Shown: positions 11,985 to 25,877, counted from the first letter of the stretch. The stretch is DNA of 64,000 nucleotides from Hepsetus odoe (GCA_017165825.1 CM029386.1:20634566-20698565), one strand, 5' to 3'. Notes: generated from the sequence alone by a model not told the origin. Made by a program: numbers and translations.

Positions 11985-12224
11985 AACAATAAACACTTAA
12001 CTCCCTTTAACGGATGAATTTATATCAGCGTTATTAAAAATCACATGCGCAGCTTCTTTTATTTACACCGTGTTATATACTATATACCCCCTTCTGAGGA
12101 AATAATCAATCATTCCCCCCCTTTTAAACACTGTGCAAATTTACTTTCTATTTCTGTCCCTTTTCTTGAATTCCTTTTTAAACGTGCCGTTTTTTGGGTT
12201 TAATTCAGTACATAATTGTCCATT

Positions 12225-12449
12225 AAAGTGAAAGTGAATGTGACTATCCTGGTCATTGTGAAACGCAGCACAGCACAAACGACGAACCTCTGCGTTTCAC
12301 CCATACACATGCGTGCAGCAGTTTTTTTTTTAAAGCGCCCGGGGAGCAGTGACGGGCACGTACCTTGCTCAAGGGTACCTCTGGGCGACCTACTGGTGAG
12401 GGAATCGAACCCACAATCTTCCGATCCCTCACCACTCGGCCACCGCTGC
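12225..12449 (-). mobile_element. tRNA-headed SINE, minus, near full length
   Basis: Complete on the minus strand: GCAGCGGTGGCCGAGTGGTG head (A box), GGGTTCGATTCCC B box, the GAGCAAGGTACGTGCCC block and the ACTTTCACTTT terminus. Confidence 0.85.
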
Positions 12450-13034
12450 AAAAGTGGGTCTGTACTAGACGGAACATACCTTTCAGTTCACATGAAATCT
12501 GCCCCGTCAGCGGTTTAGAGTTCAAGAAGGTAAATCGATCAGATGCACAAATATGAAACGGATAACTCTCGCGCTAAATCAATAAGACACACACAAACAC
12601 ACAAGTCAGCAATCCGGGCCGCATTGCTTCCCTCTTCTTTATTGTACCGAAGTGAAGGAGACATTTCGTAGTTCATGTTCGCAGTATACAGTTTTATATT
12701 CATATACATATGTATCAAAAAAATCCAGTCTTTTTTCTTTTCTCTGCAGCTATTTCCACATTATACAAAACAGAACCTAGCTGTGAAAAGCAGTAATAAT
12801 AAAAATGAAAATGAACACACACACACATACACGCGCACACGGGGAGGTCTTCTCAAACGGACATGGCCATCCACCAAGCATCCTTCCCATTGGCTTAAAG
12901 GACCAGGAAGACACGCTCTCGTTGGCGCTGCATTTTGGCACCGGCGTTCGAGCACCTTCGCTCTGACACACTGCTAACGGAAGTGACATCGTTCTGTAGC
13001 GGCCGACAAACGGCCCAAAAATAGTCCCAATCCT

Positions 13035-13235
13035 TACATTTACATCATTTATCAGACGCTCTTATCCAGAGCGACTTCCACGTCCTGATTACAGGGACAG
13101 TCCCCCTGGAGCAGCTCAGGGTTAAGGGTCTTGCTCAGGGACCCAGTGGTGGTAGTGCCAGAGGTGGGATTCGAACCTGGGACCTCTTGATCCAGAGGTC
13201 CACAGACAAGTACCACCACCCGCCCACGAATCCTC
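13035..13235 (+). mobile_element. Dispersed element with CAGACGCTCTTATCCAGAGC motif
   Basis: It begins TTACATTTACATCATTTATC, then has the CAGACGCTCTTATCCAGAGC motif, GTCTTGCTCAGGGACCC and GTGGGATTCGAACCTGGGAC, a tRNA-like B box in reverse. It ends in a CAAGTACCACCACCCGCCCA tail. It is the fuller of two copies; the other is at 8165. Confidence 0.75.
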
Positions 13236-14212
13236 CATCGTGAGGGTGTGTAACGCAAAGACGTAAGACTTTTAGATGAAAGAAAGGTCTGGCTGGTGGC
13301 CGTGGGTCTAATTAGTTAATTAACGTTAATTGGGTCATCATACACACTACATTTAGCCCAGCGTTCAATGTTCACGTACCCGAGAGCCAATTCACAAGTT
13401 GCGCATCTTTAGTTTCGAATTATTACTCTGCAATTCACTTCTTTTCCTAGCTCGACAACACGAGACTGTCAGCCCAAAGTTACGAAAGGGCGCATTAAAG
13501 GAATTTGGTAAAAGTTGAATAACTAGATTAGACTAGGAAAAATATCCGCTAACCTCAGCGGAGCATGCAGCAAACGCCCAAGGGTTCTCAGGAGGTGCAA
13601 CCAGGCAAGGACTGAGACTGAGCCTCACCCTGGAGGATTTGTGCAAGATGGCAGCTACAGAATGACGCCACGTCCTCGGAGGTCCACCGCAAGACGGACC
13701 TTTCTGCAACGTAACGGGACGAAAAGCATCCGGGCCCACGCGTCAGCTCTCACCTGTCAGACTGAGCAATGAGGAACGCTCAAGCCCAAGACCGTCTGAG
13801 AGCTGAGGTTCAAGCGTGGCTTTTTGGAATTCCACCCGGGATTATTCGAGCGAGGCCGACTCACTTAAAAGTTCGGCCTACGAGGTTTTGAAAGAATAAT
13901 AAAAACCAAATTTGAATTTAAAAAACCTAAAACGGAAAGCCAACTGAAGAACAGACCGTAAAACTGTTCAGAGAGTTTCCTTCAACTCTACACAAACATC
14001 TGTCGCATGTTCCGCCCACGGCTTCATTCTTTCATAGCAACTGTTGCTAGGTTGGACAAGCTTAAATGTGGGCGGAAATTCCGCCGGAGCTACATAACGG
14101 GTGTAAAATGCTACAATGCGATTTCTGTTGCAGGTGATCAAAGCTGCCTGGAAGTGACGACATATGAACTTTTCCTTTTAGTTAAAAGAGTAGTTAAAAT
14201 AACACCACTGAA

Positions 14213-14440
14213 ACCGAAAGTGAAAGTGACTATTCCGTCTCACTGTGAAAAACAACACCGCACATAGTGAACCCACAACAAACTGTGCAGAAGGGGGGGC
14301 AGCGATTTAAAGCGCCCGGGGAGCAGTGAGGGGGACGGTGCCTTGCTCAAGGGTACCTCAGGACATCCTACTGGTCTGGGATTCAAACCCACGACCTTCT
14401 GGTCCAGGGGTCCAGTTCCTAAACGCTAGGGCGCCACCGC
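14213..14440 (-). mobile_element. tRNA-headed SINE, minus
   Basis: The GGCGGTGGCGCCCTAGCGTT head and a GGGTTTGAATCCCAG B-box variant lie on the minus strand. The GGTACCCTTGAGCAAGGCAC block and the CACTTTCACTTTCGG end are present. Confidence 0.8.
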
Positions 14441-17400
14441 CAAAACTGGACGGGCCATTCTATGGCAACTCACCTGGCATTCCCAGTTCAAATAAAAGAA
14501 AAGAAATGAAAAAAACGTAAAAACATCAATGAATTAAGGAAATCCTACAGCTTCACCCCAAATACTTCTCAGTTGCTGTGGCTGATCAACATCCTAACCA
14601 TCTTGGATATTGAGAACAGATTCTAAACCAATTCAATTTAGCCAAGTATCTGGAGTAGATATATGCGTCGATGTCAAGCTTTTGCTCTCATTTCTTTCCA
14701 TCATTTGGGAATTCTGGGAAAGTCAACATAGAATGACTGAGTCAGTCAGTGGGGTAAAAACGACCGACTGATAGGATTCCCGCTAACCTGCTGTGACCTC
14801 ACAACGGCAGCGATGAAGGAACGCTTTCGGGGAGAAACCTGGACGGGGGAGTTCGCCTTTAGTTCCGATGCGACTCTCTTCGGGTTCAGTCTTGTGCGCC
14901 TCAACGCCGCGATGTCCCTCGGTGTGGCAATGTGTGTTACTGTGTGAAGAAGGCCTTCCCACGAAAGCTTTTAGACAAGTTTCATCACCAAGAACCACAA
15001 TTCAGATATACAGCATACATATATATTTCAATATATAATTCAACAAAAACAGGACACGGCCAAAGAAGAGTGAACGTGATGAGAACCGAAGGAGAACCTC
15101 CGAGATTACTGGATGAACCAAACCTGGTGAACGCACAGATGGCCACGAAATTTGCTACATTTCTGTGTACAGTGACTCTCATCGTTTCCCCCCCCTCTAC
15201 AAAAGCAAAGAAATCCTAAAGCCTATTAAAATCACAACAGATGTGTCGCTAGCGCTCGGGTTCCCAAAAGCCTCAAATCTGAAACGAGGAACGTCGTGTT
15301 TCCTGCTGTTTTTAAGGCGATTTGAAGGATTTTGGGAAAAGGATCCGATTCTGGAATATCCGACGGCTGCGTTTTAACCACAGCTTGATCATTTCGGTGC
15401 TACATGTTTCTTCTTCGCAGAAATCATAAAATAAGCCGCCCTCGACGATGATTCGTCCCAGAAAGCCTCCGCTCATGTTAAAGCAACTAATCATGGAGTG
15501 AAGGAGGAGGAGAGGGCGAGTGCTGATGTGAGAAGTGGACAGAAGAGGGAGATTCAATTTTTAAGGATTTTTGTTTGTTATATTGTTCGGGTAGGGCTGT
15601 GGGAGAGGAATGGGGAGAACTGGCCAGAGGACCTAAGCAGTGGGTCCAGTTTGTGAAGTGGATATTTGTGCTGGTGAGGCAGTGAGGAGAACTGGCCTCG
15701 TTACATTCAAACCCGGATCCAGAATTCAATCTTAGAGTCAAATTGCTGTTGACTGGGACACCCAGCACCCACAGGATGATTTCAAGTGGTCAAGTAGCCC
15801 GAGAAGGGACTTTTCCTCACGGTCACCAATACGCTGTAAGCATTTTCAGCCTAAATGAAGAAAAGCTAGTCTGGAGCACATCTTCAGAGCCTTGCTTAGG
15901 GGCTCAAATGGTGCTGGAGGTCGAACAGAGCCAGGCTCGAACCCACAACCTCTTGGTTGGAAACCTGAATCCTTGGATACCACCGATAAACACAGTGCCC
16001 GGAAGGCTGTAGAGACTTGAGTTCATGTAAAAAAAAAAAGCAACTCCGGCTTGCATCCTCATGTTAAGCAACGAAACATGGTTGAACCAGATGTTTCAGC
16101 GTGAAGATGGTCGCCTATTTAAACCTACATGACATCAGCGTTCGCTATCCATGTTGTACTGATTCCAGTCTGCTACAAATGAAGCAATTTCAAGAGTGAC
16201 GTAAAGGCCATGGCTGGACTGTGAGTGTGTATGCACCCGGGGTGCGCCATGACCTGGGACTGCTTTCTAGAGTAGGGATGGGGAGGAGGTTCTATGCAGT
16301 GGGAAAACGAGGATCCCGGGTCATTTGCTGAGGTATAGTGTAGTCTAGCTCCATAGCACCGTTTACTCACGCTGACATCGACCATCTCCACCCGTTCACG
16401 AACTAAAGCGATTCGTTTGGCCGCTGAACCCTGAACATGCATAAACACTCGTGTAGCTTCACCGACAGGTTTGCAGAGGAAAGACAAACGTCTTCGTTTG
16501 TGTTGGAGACGTTGGGAACCCTGGTTCAGTTGACTATTGGCAAGTTCCGACGAAGCCTTTCGTATCAAACCCTCTGAATGATCTTGTTTCCATCTGTGTG
16601 TTACATTTATATTGCAATTCTGAAAGGTTTGGAGATTAGTCCCAACGAGGAACCTGAAGAAGTCAATTGGCGGTACTGCAAAAGCAGATGCTCTGCACAT
16701 AAACGTGCCGTTCTGTAGCTGCTAGTAACGATACATACGCAGATCTGATACTGTGCTGTTCGGACCTTTAGAATACTGAGCGCTCAAGGAAAATAAACTC
16801 CATTTAAAGGTGGAAACAATGTAAACTTACTGACTAAACATGTTTCATCATTACTGTAGGGATGGAGTGGAGCTCTGTTATTGAAGAGGCCAGTTGGGCT
16901 TTTCCACCGGTACCAGGAACTGAGTCGAATCTGAGTCGCTGGCGTGACCCTGGGTGGAAAATATGAAGTCTGCACCCACCCAGCAGGATGTTCGTGGGTT
17001 CTGGGTGTGCTGTGGGGTTCCTGATCACAGTGGAAAAGCCACAGACTCACAATATATAAGGATAGAAGATCAATCCAACGGCCTCCATGATGCACAGCGT
17101 TAAGGAGAAACGGCTGTCTGGGTCTAGGCCACTGCTACAATACAAAAAGCTGGTACCGGGCTGACCCACACTGGAAAATGAAAGCAGACTGTGTATCATC
17201 TCGGTACAGACGGGTTCCTAGCGTCCCTGCAAAAGACTCAAATGTCCTGATTTGGAGATTGTTTTATTGTTCTGCATCTAATCACTGTATTTTTCCTTAC
17301 AAATGCCTAAAAAGAAAGGAAAAATGTTAATATAACATTTGATTTCGCCTCTTTCCAATGAGCTCCCTTCGAATCAGAACCTCAGAGATTTGTGTTCAGA

Positions 17401-17640
17401 GTTTCACGCAAATATCTACTAATCTCGTACACATGTAAACTACCTTTACAGGAGGCATTAAGCGTATCTACGATCGTAACTACTCAAGATCCTACTTTAA
17501 AAAAAACACGTTCCCAAAAGTGAACTGAACTTGGAAATATGAGGCAAAATTCTGAATTATTTACAACCTCGCAGCTAAAATGTATGTCCTCCATTCAGCC
17601 TTTCTCTGTAACTAAAACACCCTCCGTTATAGACTGGAGC

Positions 17641-17720
17641 CAAGAGGGGCAGGGCAGGGAGGGAAGGGGAGGGGAGGGGGAGAACGAGTGGGAGGGAGAG
17701 AAAGAGAGGAAAAAGGGGTG
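17641..17720 (+). repeat. Purine-rich GGGGAGGG tract
   Basis: The plus strand is almost pure purine, with repeated GGG and GGGG runs separated by single A or short spacers. It is followed within 60-300 bp by (TG)n and (AG)n runs. Confidence 0.8.
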
Positions 17721-17778
17721 ATCAATGAATAGAAAACACAGGTTGTTGAAAGACATACGCACAAAGAGGAAATGAAGT

Positions 17779-17840
17779 GTGTGTGTGTGTGTGTGTGTGT
17801 GTGTACACGTGCGAGTGTGTGTGTGTGTGTGTGTGTGTGG
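17779..17840. repeat. (TG)n microsatellites
   Basis: Two TG runs, about 17779-17803 and 17815-17839, are separated by a short TACACGTGCGAG interruption. Confidence 0.95.
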
Positions 17841-17947
17841 GGGTTCATAATCGTCCCTGGGTTATGTTACACAGTGTGTGTGTGAGAGAGTGTGTGTTTA
17901 AAAAAAGGTAACTTCCTTCACTGTGAAGTGAAGACAATGAAATCAAA

Positions 17948-17948
<1 letters not shown>

Positions 17949-17999
<51 letters not shown>
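17949..17999. repeat. (GA)n microsatellite
   Basis: A perfect GA run of about 50 bp, roughly 55 bp downstream of the mri1 stop codon. Confidence 0.95.
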
Positions 18000-18002
<3 letters not shown>

Positions 18003-18053
18003 GTGGTAACTGCGGTGCAGTAACGCAGCCTGGCCTGTGAGGACGCTATTGGG

Positions 18054-18188
18054 CTACAGAGCGGTGAGGCGGCCCGTGAGCGCCGCCTGCAGCTCAGAGG
18101 GCAGAAAGACCCCGAGCTCAGTGATGATCCCACCCGTTATCAGCTGATGAGGAGTGACATCGAACCCTGGATTCCACACCTCTATACC

Positions 18189-18228
<40 letters not shown>

Positions 18229-21200
18229 TTACACCGGTCGGTCCCTCTGGTCTGAGATCAGATTCTCAGTCTTGCTGTGACACGGATTTGAACTTTTCCA
18301 AGCAATGTGAAAAGAAATCTGCGCCCCCAAATCAGATCTGAGCCACTTTCACTTTCAGTTTATTTCTGGCTTAGTTAAAAAGGCTTGATGTGCGTTAGTA
18401 TTGTTAAAGTTTCAAATCTTTAGCCAATCAGAAAAGACATCATTTCTATCAACAAAAACAGCCTGTTTGATTCTAAGGGCTAAACACAAGCAGGAGGATC
18501 GTCACGCGAGAAGGAATCATGAGTAATATTGTTGTTACACAAACACTCAGCAAAGAAGGAAATGGAAGGGTTAGAGTGGCCAGGACAGGAAGACATGTCT
18601 CGAGTGACCACCTGTGATGGGATCTCACTTCCCTGATCCCTGTGGTGATGGTGTAGTGGTTGGATATTCGTCTATCCCGGACGAGCCCAGCTTTGGGGCA
18701 GCGGTGGCCTAGTGGTGAGGGAGTTGCTCCGGATCGGAAGAGGTACCCGAGGTACCCTTGAGCAAGGTATCGTCCCCGTCACTGCTCCCCGGGCGCTTTC
18801 AATAGCTGCCCCCTGCGGCACGTGTGTGCTTTCAATGAGCGAATGTGCTTTTCAACTCCGTCTATTTAAAGCTTGTGACCCGATCGTAAATGACGTATGT
18901 TTTCGCCAGGTGTGAACAGAGGCGCTGTGAACCTCTCTTCTTACCGACAGATTGTAGCTGCTCTCAGATCAGTGTTAATCAACTCCAGAGGACAGCCTGT
19001 ACCCCCCCACCCCCCGACGCCACCAGCTATTAAACAGCCACCTTTAATTAAGCTGCTGCCACATCTCTCGAGATGTGTTTAATTAAAAGGCAGCGCGGTA
19101 CAGTTTCAACGCTCCCACACCGTTAGAGCCATCGTCTTTCACTCACACACTTCCGAAAGCGCCTCACACCTACACACCTGTCCTCTCCAGCTCTTCTACA
19201 CCAAAGCTGCGTCAGACGTGCATGAGAACTAGTCGATACCAGTTTATCTTCATAATGGGGAGTTTTTAAGAAGCACTCGACTTGACTTGAGCACCTAAAG
19301 TAAATGTGATTGGTTAAAACTAAGATCTCAATGAGGATCCCTTTATAAAACCAAAGAAAGAGGAATCCCAGCATCAAAAGGTGAAAGTGAAAGTGACTTG
19401 TCGCAGTGAGCACACGGCGACCCACGATGAAACGCTTTCTCTTTATTTAACCCACACAGTGCAGCAGGCGGCAGTGATGGGGACGCTACCTAGCTCAAGG
19501 TAACCTCAGGATATCCTACCGGCCCGGGACTGGAACCCACGACCCAGGGATTAGTCCCTAAGCACTAATCACCCGGCGCACCCTTCCTCACCTGGGGCAG
19601 CGACAGGGACGCCGTTGATGCTGGTCAGCTCCTCCGCCGGCCGCTCCTCGATCACGATGTCGCGCCCGCTCTCCAGACTCAGGTCACACGACGTGCTGGG
19701 AGCGGCCACGTAGAACGGTATCCCATGATGCTTTGCAGCGATGGCCAGCTGGTACGTGCCCACTTTGTTGGCTGTGTCGCCGTTAGCAACAACCCGGTCC
19801 GCTCCGACAACTACAGCTGCGCAAGCACAAACGCTTCAGATATACATCCTGTTTACCCAAACTCGCATGCGTCTTTACAGCACCGTGCTTCTCCCACGTC
19901 CGCAATTATTCCTTTAAGATCTGGTCCAGAATGTTCTGGAGAGTCAAACGTGCTGCTCCTTCATAAAACATTACAAGGAATAGATAGAAAACCGCTGCCT
20001 GAGAGGATTTCAGATTAAAACGTATTAAATCTGCGGAGGGATACGCCGATATTTAGATCGACACAAGGTGCTCGGAGACAAAATAGTCCCCAAAGTAACA
20101 CACACACACACACACACACTCACCGGTGATGCCCTTCTCCCTCATGGTGAACGCAGCCATGCTGTCTGTGATGAGCGTGGCTGGAAAGCCCTCGGCCACG
20201 GCTTCGTACGCCGTCAGTCGGGCTCCCTGGTTGTACGGCCTCGTCTCCGTACAGTACAAGCGCTTCAGACGGCCCAGAGCGTGGAGAGACCGCACCACAC
20301 CTGCACACACAGCAAGCTTCAGACCTCACGCAGTCCCACAGTGTGGAGTTCACAATTTAATGCTTCCGGAAAAGCGTCTTTTAATGAGGTTTGCACTTTA
20401 TCTACGCATTTTTAAATTACAATATATCTGGGCTACAGAAATGTCGTCATCATGTTTCAGATCCGTCTCCATTTCTTCCCGTCCTCTGCATCTTCCTCTT
20501 CCACACCGACCGCCAGCATGTCCTCTCTCACCACGTCCATAAACCTCCTCTTCACCTCTTGCCTGGCAGCTCCATCTTCAACATCCTTCTCCTCATATAC
20601 TCCTCTGGAGATATCTCTCCTCTGGACATGTCCACACCAACACAGTCTCTGTTCTCCGACTTTGTCTCTAAATTGTCCAACTTGAGTTCCCCGTCCGAAA
20701 TGCTCATTTCCTAATCTTGTCCGTCCTCGTCACACCCCGTGAAAATCAGCTATCTTTAACTCTGACACCTCCAGCTCCACCTCCTGTCTTTTGTCAGCTC
20801 CATTGTCTCCCACTCAAATAACACAGCTGGTCTCACTACCGCCCTTTAAACCTTTCCATTCACTCTTGCTGGCACTCGTCTGTCACTTTTGCCCACCAGT
20901 TCCAACCTGTCTGCACTCTGTGTTTTTAAACTCCACCACCTTCCTCACTTCTACTCCCTGCGTCCTGACCGCAACGCTGTCCTCCCTTTCAGTCACACTC
21001 ATGTATTGGATCTTTGTAAACGGGCCACCGATGTGTGAAGTTCCTGTTTTTCTACTCAAATGGAAGAGAACAACACACAGTCTGCCATGACAGATCGTTA
21101 CCCATTAAATAAATGATAGTACAGCATCTAGAAATCACACCACTAACAAACCAGAACACATTACGCAGCAGAAACGTCTGCTGCTGCATCGGCATGCAGA

Positions 21201-24200
21201 CTTAAAAGGGAACCTCAGCCAAAATAACAGGTTATTACATCCGTCCTGAACTTTGGTCTCCTTTAGCCGTGCCACAGCAGACTCTACAGTCATGCGGCTT
21301 GAAAGAAAGGTGGAAAGAACTGTAGACGATCTTTGGTTGTTTTTTTTCCCCTCCATCAAGCAGGAGCCAGGTAAGTGACTGCAGAATCATTTTTGTGGTT
21401 GCCATCTGCAGATCGTCATTACGGCAGGCAGATCAGATTCCAAACCAATGGAATGACTCCTCTAAGCAGAGCAACAATGAGCTAAAGCTCTCTGTCCCAC
21501 TGGATCTGGATATTTTAACCCTGTTTGGCACTTTCGTTCTTAATAAAACGGGAAACGATTTGTCTCAGGTGTTCATATTGAGCAAAATCGCTCTCTCGGC
21601 TGCATCTCAGGGTGGACAGTCGGGACTGGGAGACACCATGGGGATTCCCGCTGTAGTATTTACATGGTTTTGCGTGATGCACACAGTGAGAAAAACCACA
21701 GCATGAAAACTATGTAAAATCCTGAATTTCGTCAAACCTACAGCAGGACAAAAACAGCGTGATCTTTCACACACCCTGAAACATCTCAGCACACGCCCAC
21801 ACGCCCACACCTACCGAGCGCAGTGCCGTATCCGGCGGTGGCGAGGCTGCCGGTGTTGCAGTGTGTGAGGATGGTGACCGAGTCTCTGGGCACTCCCGAC
21901 AGGATGTGCTGGGCGCCGTAGTTGCCAATCTTCTTGTTATCGTTCACGTCCCGCTCCAGCATCTCCTCGATCCAGCCAATCACGCTGCAGAGAGAAGCAC
22001 ATGAGTTCACAGAGGAGAACACTTGGAAGAGTTTACTGATGAAAGAGTACCGCTGCAGGTCTCACAGACACTGGACACAATGGCCAATCCTAACTGAAGC
22101 TGAAAGACTTCTGAGCCTACCGAGTGTTTAAAGCAAACTAGTCAAAGATGCGCCAACTTGCAAAACAAAATTTAATAACAGAGTCAGGAACATGGAGTAA
22201 CTCCATCAGGGATTTCTACACACAGTGTTTTGTGAAGATATCAAGTGCCAGGATAATCGGTGGGGTATAATGGTGCATTCAAGATGTGAGACTTTCTTCT
22301 GAATTCCTAGCAAGACACTGAACCTGGATCGCCGGTCGGATTTCCCACTTGGAAAGCCAGAGGAACCTTGTCCTCCAACTCCAGGACGGCTGCTCAGCAG
22401 AAGTGAGAGCTACTCGGTCATAGAAAATATTGCATAATGGGCACCTGGCTAGAACTGGAGTTTCTAGAACCTCTCCTAACCCTGTGAGAAAAATAAACTG
22501 GAAGTGGAAGTGTTAAAAATGCCCAACTTGTGCTGGTAAGCAGATAACTCAGGTGTGACATCATTCTTCACTCATCAAATAAAAGAAAAATAGTAAAAAA
22601 AAAAAGGTAATAAATAATCCAAAAAAATGTAAAAAACAAAGCTGTCTTCTTCCTGCTCGACCCTTTGGTACCTCTCTCGGAGTTGGTCTCCACTTTTCTC
22701 CATGCTCTCGTTCTCCGTGAACTCCATCAGCTCGCGGGCGGCTCGGCCCATGTTGACGGCGGTGGGCCGCGCCGAGGTCAGGTGGCACAGAGACTCCCTG
22801 ATGAAGGCCACGGGATCCTCGCCGCCAGCGCCCGCCCGCAGCTCCACGGCCAGGCTCAGGCAGCCCACGATGGCGATGGCAGGAGCGCCACGTACCTGTG
22901 GGGTCAAAGGTCATCGTATTAAGGGAGCAGCAAAGATCAGCTGGTCTACTCTTGGAGGCTTCGGAACTATGAGAACTCTCGTAGAACAGAAAAGATATTA
23001 AAGAAGGTAGTAAAGCGTTACATCCGCTCTGCTCCAAGGCCAGTTTCGACCTGAGCTGTTACTCCACCTGAGTGAGATCAGGACACTGAAGGGTTAATTC
23101 AAAAACAGCATCACTGTAATAAAGAATACACGCCCTAACCGTGCACACTGCGTTGGAATATTTAATATTTGATTTTAACTTAATATTTCATCGAAAAATC
23201 TTGATCTTGAAACACTGTGTTGAAATATGTGCGCGCGGAGGGAGCCCAATTCAGCTATTTATATCCACGTTTTATTAAAATTTTAAAACGTATAAAACAT
23301 TTCTTGCATTTTACACACACGTATGTATATCATCACACATTTAGGACGATGGTTTTCAAGCTGCGATTACACATATATATCTGTATAACAACAAGGCGAG
23401 CCAGTATGACATCATCTCAGCATGAAAACGAAACGTATGACATCATCGTTGTCGTTCGTTCTGCATTCAGACAGTCTGGGTGAAGCCAGTTAGCATCACG
23501 TGCCATCTTCGTGGCCCATTATGACATCACTGCTGGTGGGAATCTTCAGGCTTTATGACGTCACGTTGCGAGGTCATGCGATTGTGACATCGCCGTCGTT
23601 CTGAGAAAATCAACCGGAGCAAATCTGCCCACGTTCTTCGCAGGTGATGCTACGCTAATACGACAACACGCCCATTCAGGCTCCTCTGGGTGAAAGTCTG
23701 CTGGTGTGGCTTTTGTTTGGTGCTCCTGATTAGCACTTTCAGCTGGAGGGCCAGAGCAGCGCAGGAGGAAAGGGTTCAGCAAGACTGAGCGAGAGAGGAG
23801 CCTTCAGTGAAGGTGAGAGAGTGGAGATGAACTCCAGCAGAGGAGGGGGAGGTGGAGGGAGGGAGGGAGGGAGGGAGGGAGCTGGTGGCATCAATAATGC
23901 ATGGAGCAGGTTTGCTGTAACGGCGAGCAATGTGCTCCATCGCCGAGCTGAAAGAACGAACAGCCATCAGACGGCCACAGCAACCAGCTGCGGCTGAAAG
24001 TCCAACACTGCAGGAGTCTCATCTGCGCGCACTTTTTATACCTGAAGGTTGAAGTTTTAGAAAAGGCGTATTTAAAATGATTTGAAATATTTATGCAGGA
24101 TAAATTAAAATGGGAATAAACTGCATTCCTTGTTTTTTGGTGTCACCAGAATGGAGCTTTTTCTGAATAAATAGCCCTTCTTCATTCGTTCTTGTGTGTT

Positions 24201-25833
24201 TTCTTTGGAAATCTGTCTGTTTCGTGGTCGCATGTTGAAGACATGGAGCTGCCCGGCAAGAGGAGAAGAGGAAGGACAAAGAGGAGGTTTGTGGATGTGG
24301 TGAGAGAGGACACGCAGGGAGACCGTTTGAAAGAGGAAGATGCAGAGGACAGGAAGAAGCGGATGAGCCGCTGTGGCGACTCCTAAACGGGAAAAGGGAA
24401 ATGATGAGGCTTTTGTCCGACCTCGTTAAACTGAGCCTATCAAAGCGCGTCATCAGCATCGCCCCTCAGCCGCACCGACAGCCCGGCAAGCAATTTTCTA
24501 AAAGTTTCCAAAATATTTTGAACTGTTGTGAGTAAACAAAAGAAAATTTCACGCAACCTGAGACAACACCAGTCGCTCGTCTTAGAAAATGACAAAATAC
24601 ACCATTTCAGATTTGCCCTGTTTAAGAGCACCAGTGGGGCGACTGGGATCTGTTCAGGAGGAAACTCGCTTTTCTCCAGCGTCTCCAACACGTTGAACAA
24701 AACGGGTTATTTTTGTTACTTTGCCTTTAAAACCGAAACATGCAAATGATCTCCGCTCTGATTGGCTTTCTGCGTGGTGCCACATTCACAGAGTAATGCA
24801 GGCTCAGTCACTAGGCCTCTCACTGGTGCTCTGGAGACATGTTGATGTGTCACTCTGGGGGCGGATGATGGAGCTGTATGATGTGTGGTTTAAAAGGACG
24901 TCGGTTTTCTTTGATTGATCTGTAATATACAGAGCTCGGTAGAATCAGGACACTGTCCGGACAGCCCGGTGGCTTTTAGGGGACAATGGCCAAAGGGCTA
25001 GTGTGAAAGATGTGGGTGTGGCCCAATAACTAAGCAACAGGATGAAGAATGGTGAGGAATGCCCAACGTCCAATGGGGAGAATGTCCCAATGGTTAACGG
25101 GAAAGATGGCCCAATGACTAACAGGACAAACGGCTCAATGATGAGCAAAGGGCAGGAGGGCCCAGTAGCCAAACTGGAGGCAGTCCACTGGGGCAGTGAA
25201 TTAGGAATAGGCCCTTTAATCAGAAGGTAACGGGTTTAAGTCCTGGACCAGCGTGGCACCCTTGATCAAGGTGCCGTCCCCAAAAGCTGCTCCCCGCTCT
25301 GCCACTGCTGAATGTGTGGATGTCAAGGCCCAGGCAGGGTAACGGCCCAGCTGATATCACAGTGGTGCACGTCCAGGCTGGGCTGATGGTCAGGAGGAGC
25401 GTGACACAATGGCCAGGAGATATGACCCAACTGATAAAGAGGATGGTCCGAAGGTGAACGCAGATGATGAGCCTGGTTGGACACTGGGGGATCCTCTCAG
25501 GTCCATGTCCCAACGGGGAACATATGGGATGGTGGGACTGGCTGACACGGTAACGGGTGGCTGATCGAAGGTGCAACAGTAGGACGTCCCAGTGGTCACT
25601 GACACGCCTCTATGGAGAATACACAACCATGATGATCCATTTTGCCACCAAGAGGGATGCCCCCCCACCAACAACCACCCCACTGCTTTAATCCTGAAAC
25701 GTGTTCTGAATCGGATCAGAATCCAGAATCGGATCGAGAGTGGAAACACTTGAATCGATGCAGCTCCAGTGTTCAGATTATAACGACTATTGTGTTACAT
25801 TGTTACAGCAGCTCGCTGTGTCAACCTCTCACA

Positions 25834-25877
<44 letters not shown>

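Larger units (their letters stand above)
12450..18053. other. mri1 downstream region, no gene seen
   Basis: No exon with coding and splice support is visible. Minus-strand AATAAA motifs (plus TTTATT) occur near 17261 and 12638 and could end mri1 transcripts. Repeats inside are listed separately. A weak SINE-like remnant lies near 15880-16005. The plus strand of 17640-18000 is strongly purine- or TG-rich. Confidence 0.4.

Noticed and set aside
15880..16005. Further SINE copy
   Set aside because: Only scattered similarity (CTCGAACCCACAACCTC) without the GGTACC core. Too weak to list.
16173..16700. 175-codon minus-strand ORF as a gene
   Set aside because: No family motif, no splice context and ordinary composition. 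I consider it a chance ORF downstream of mri1.
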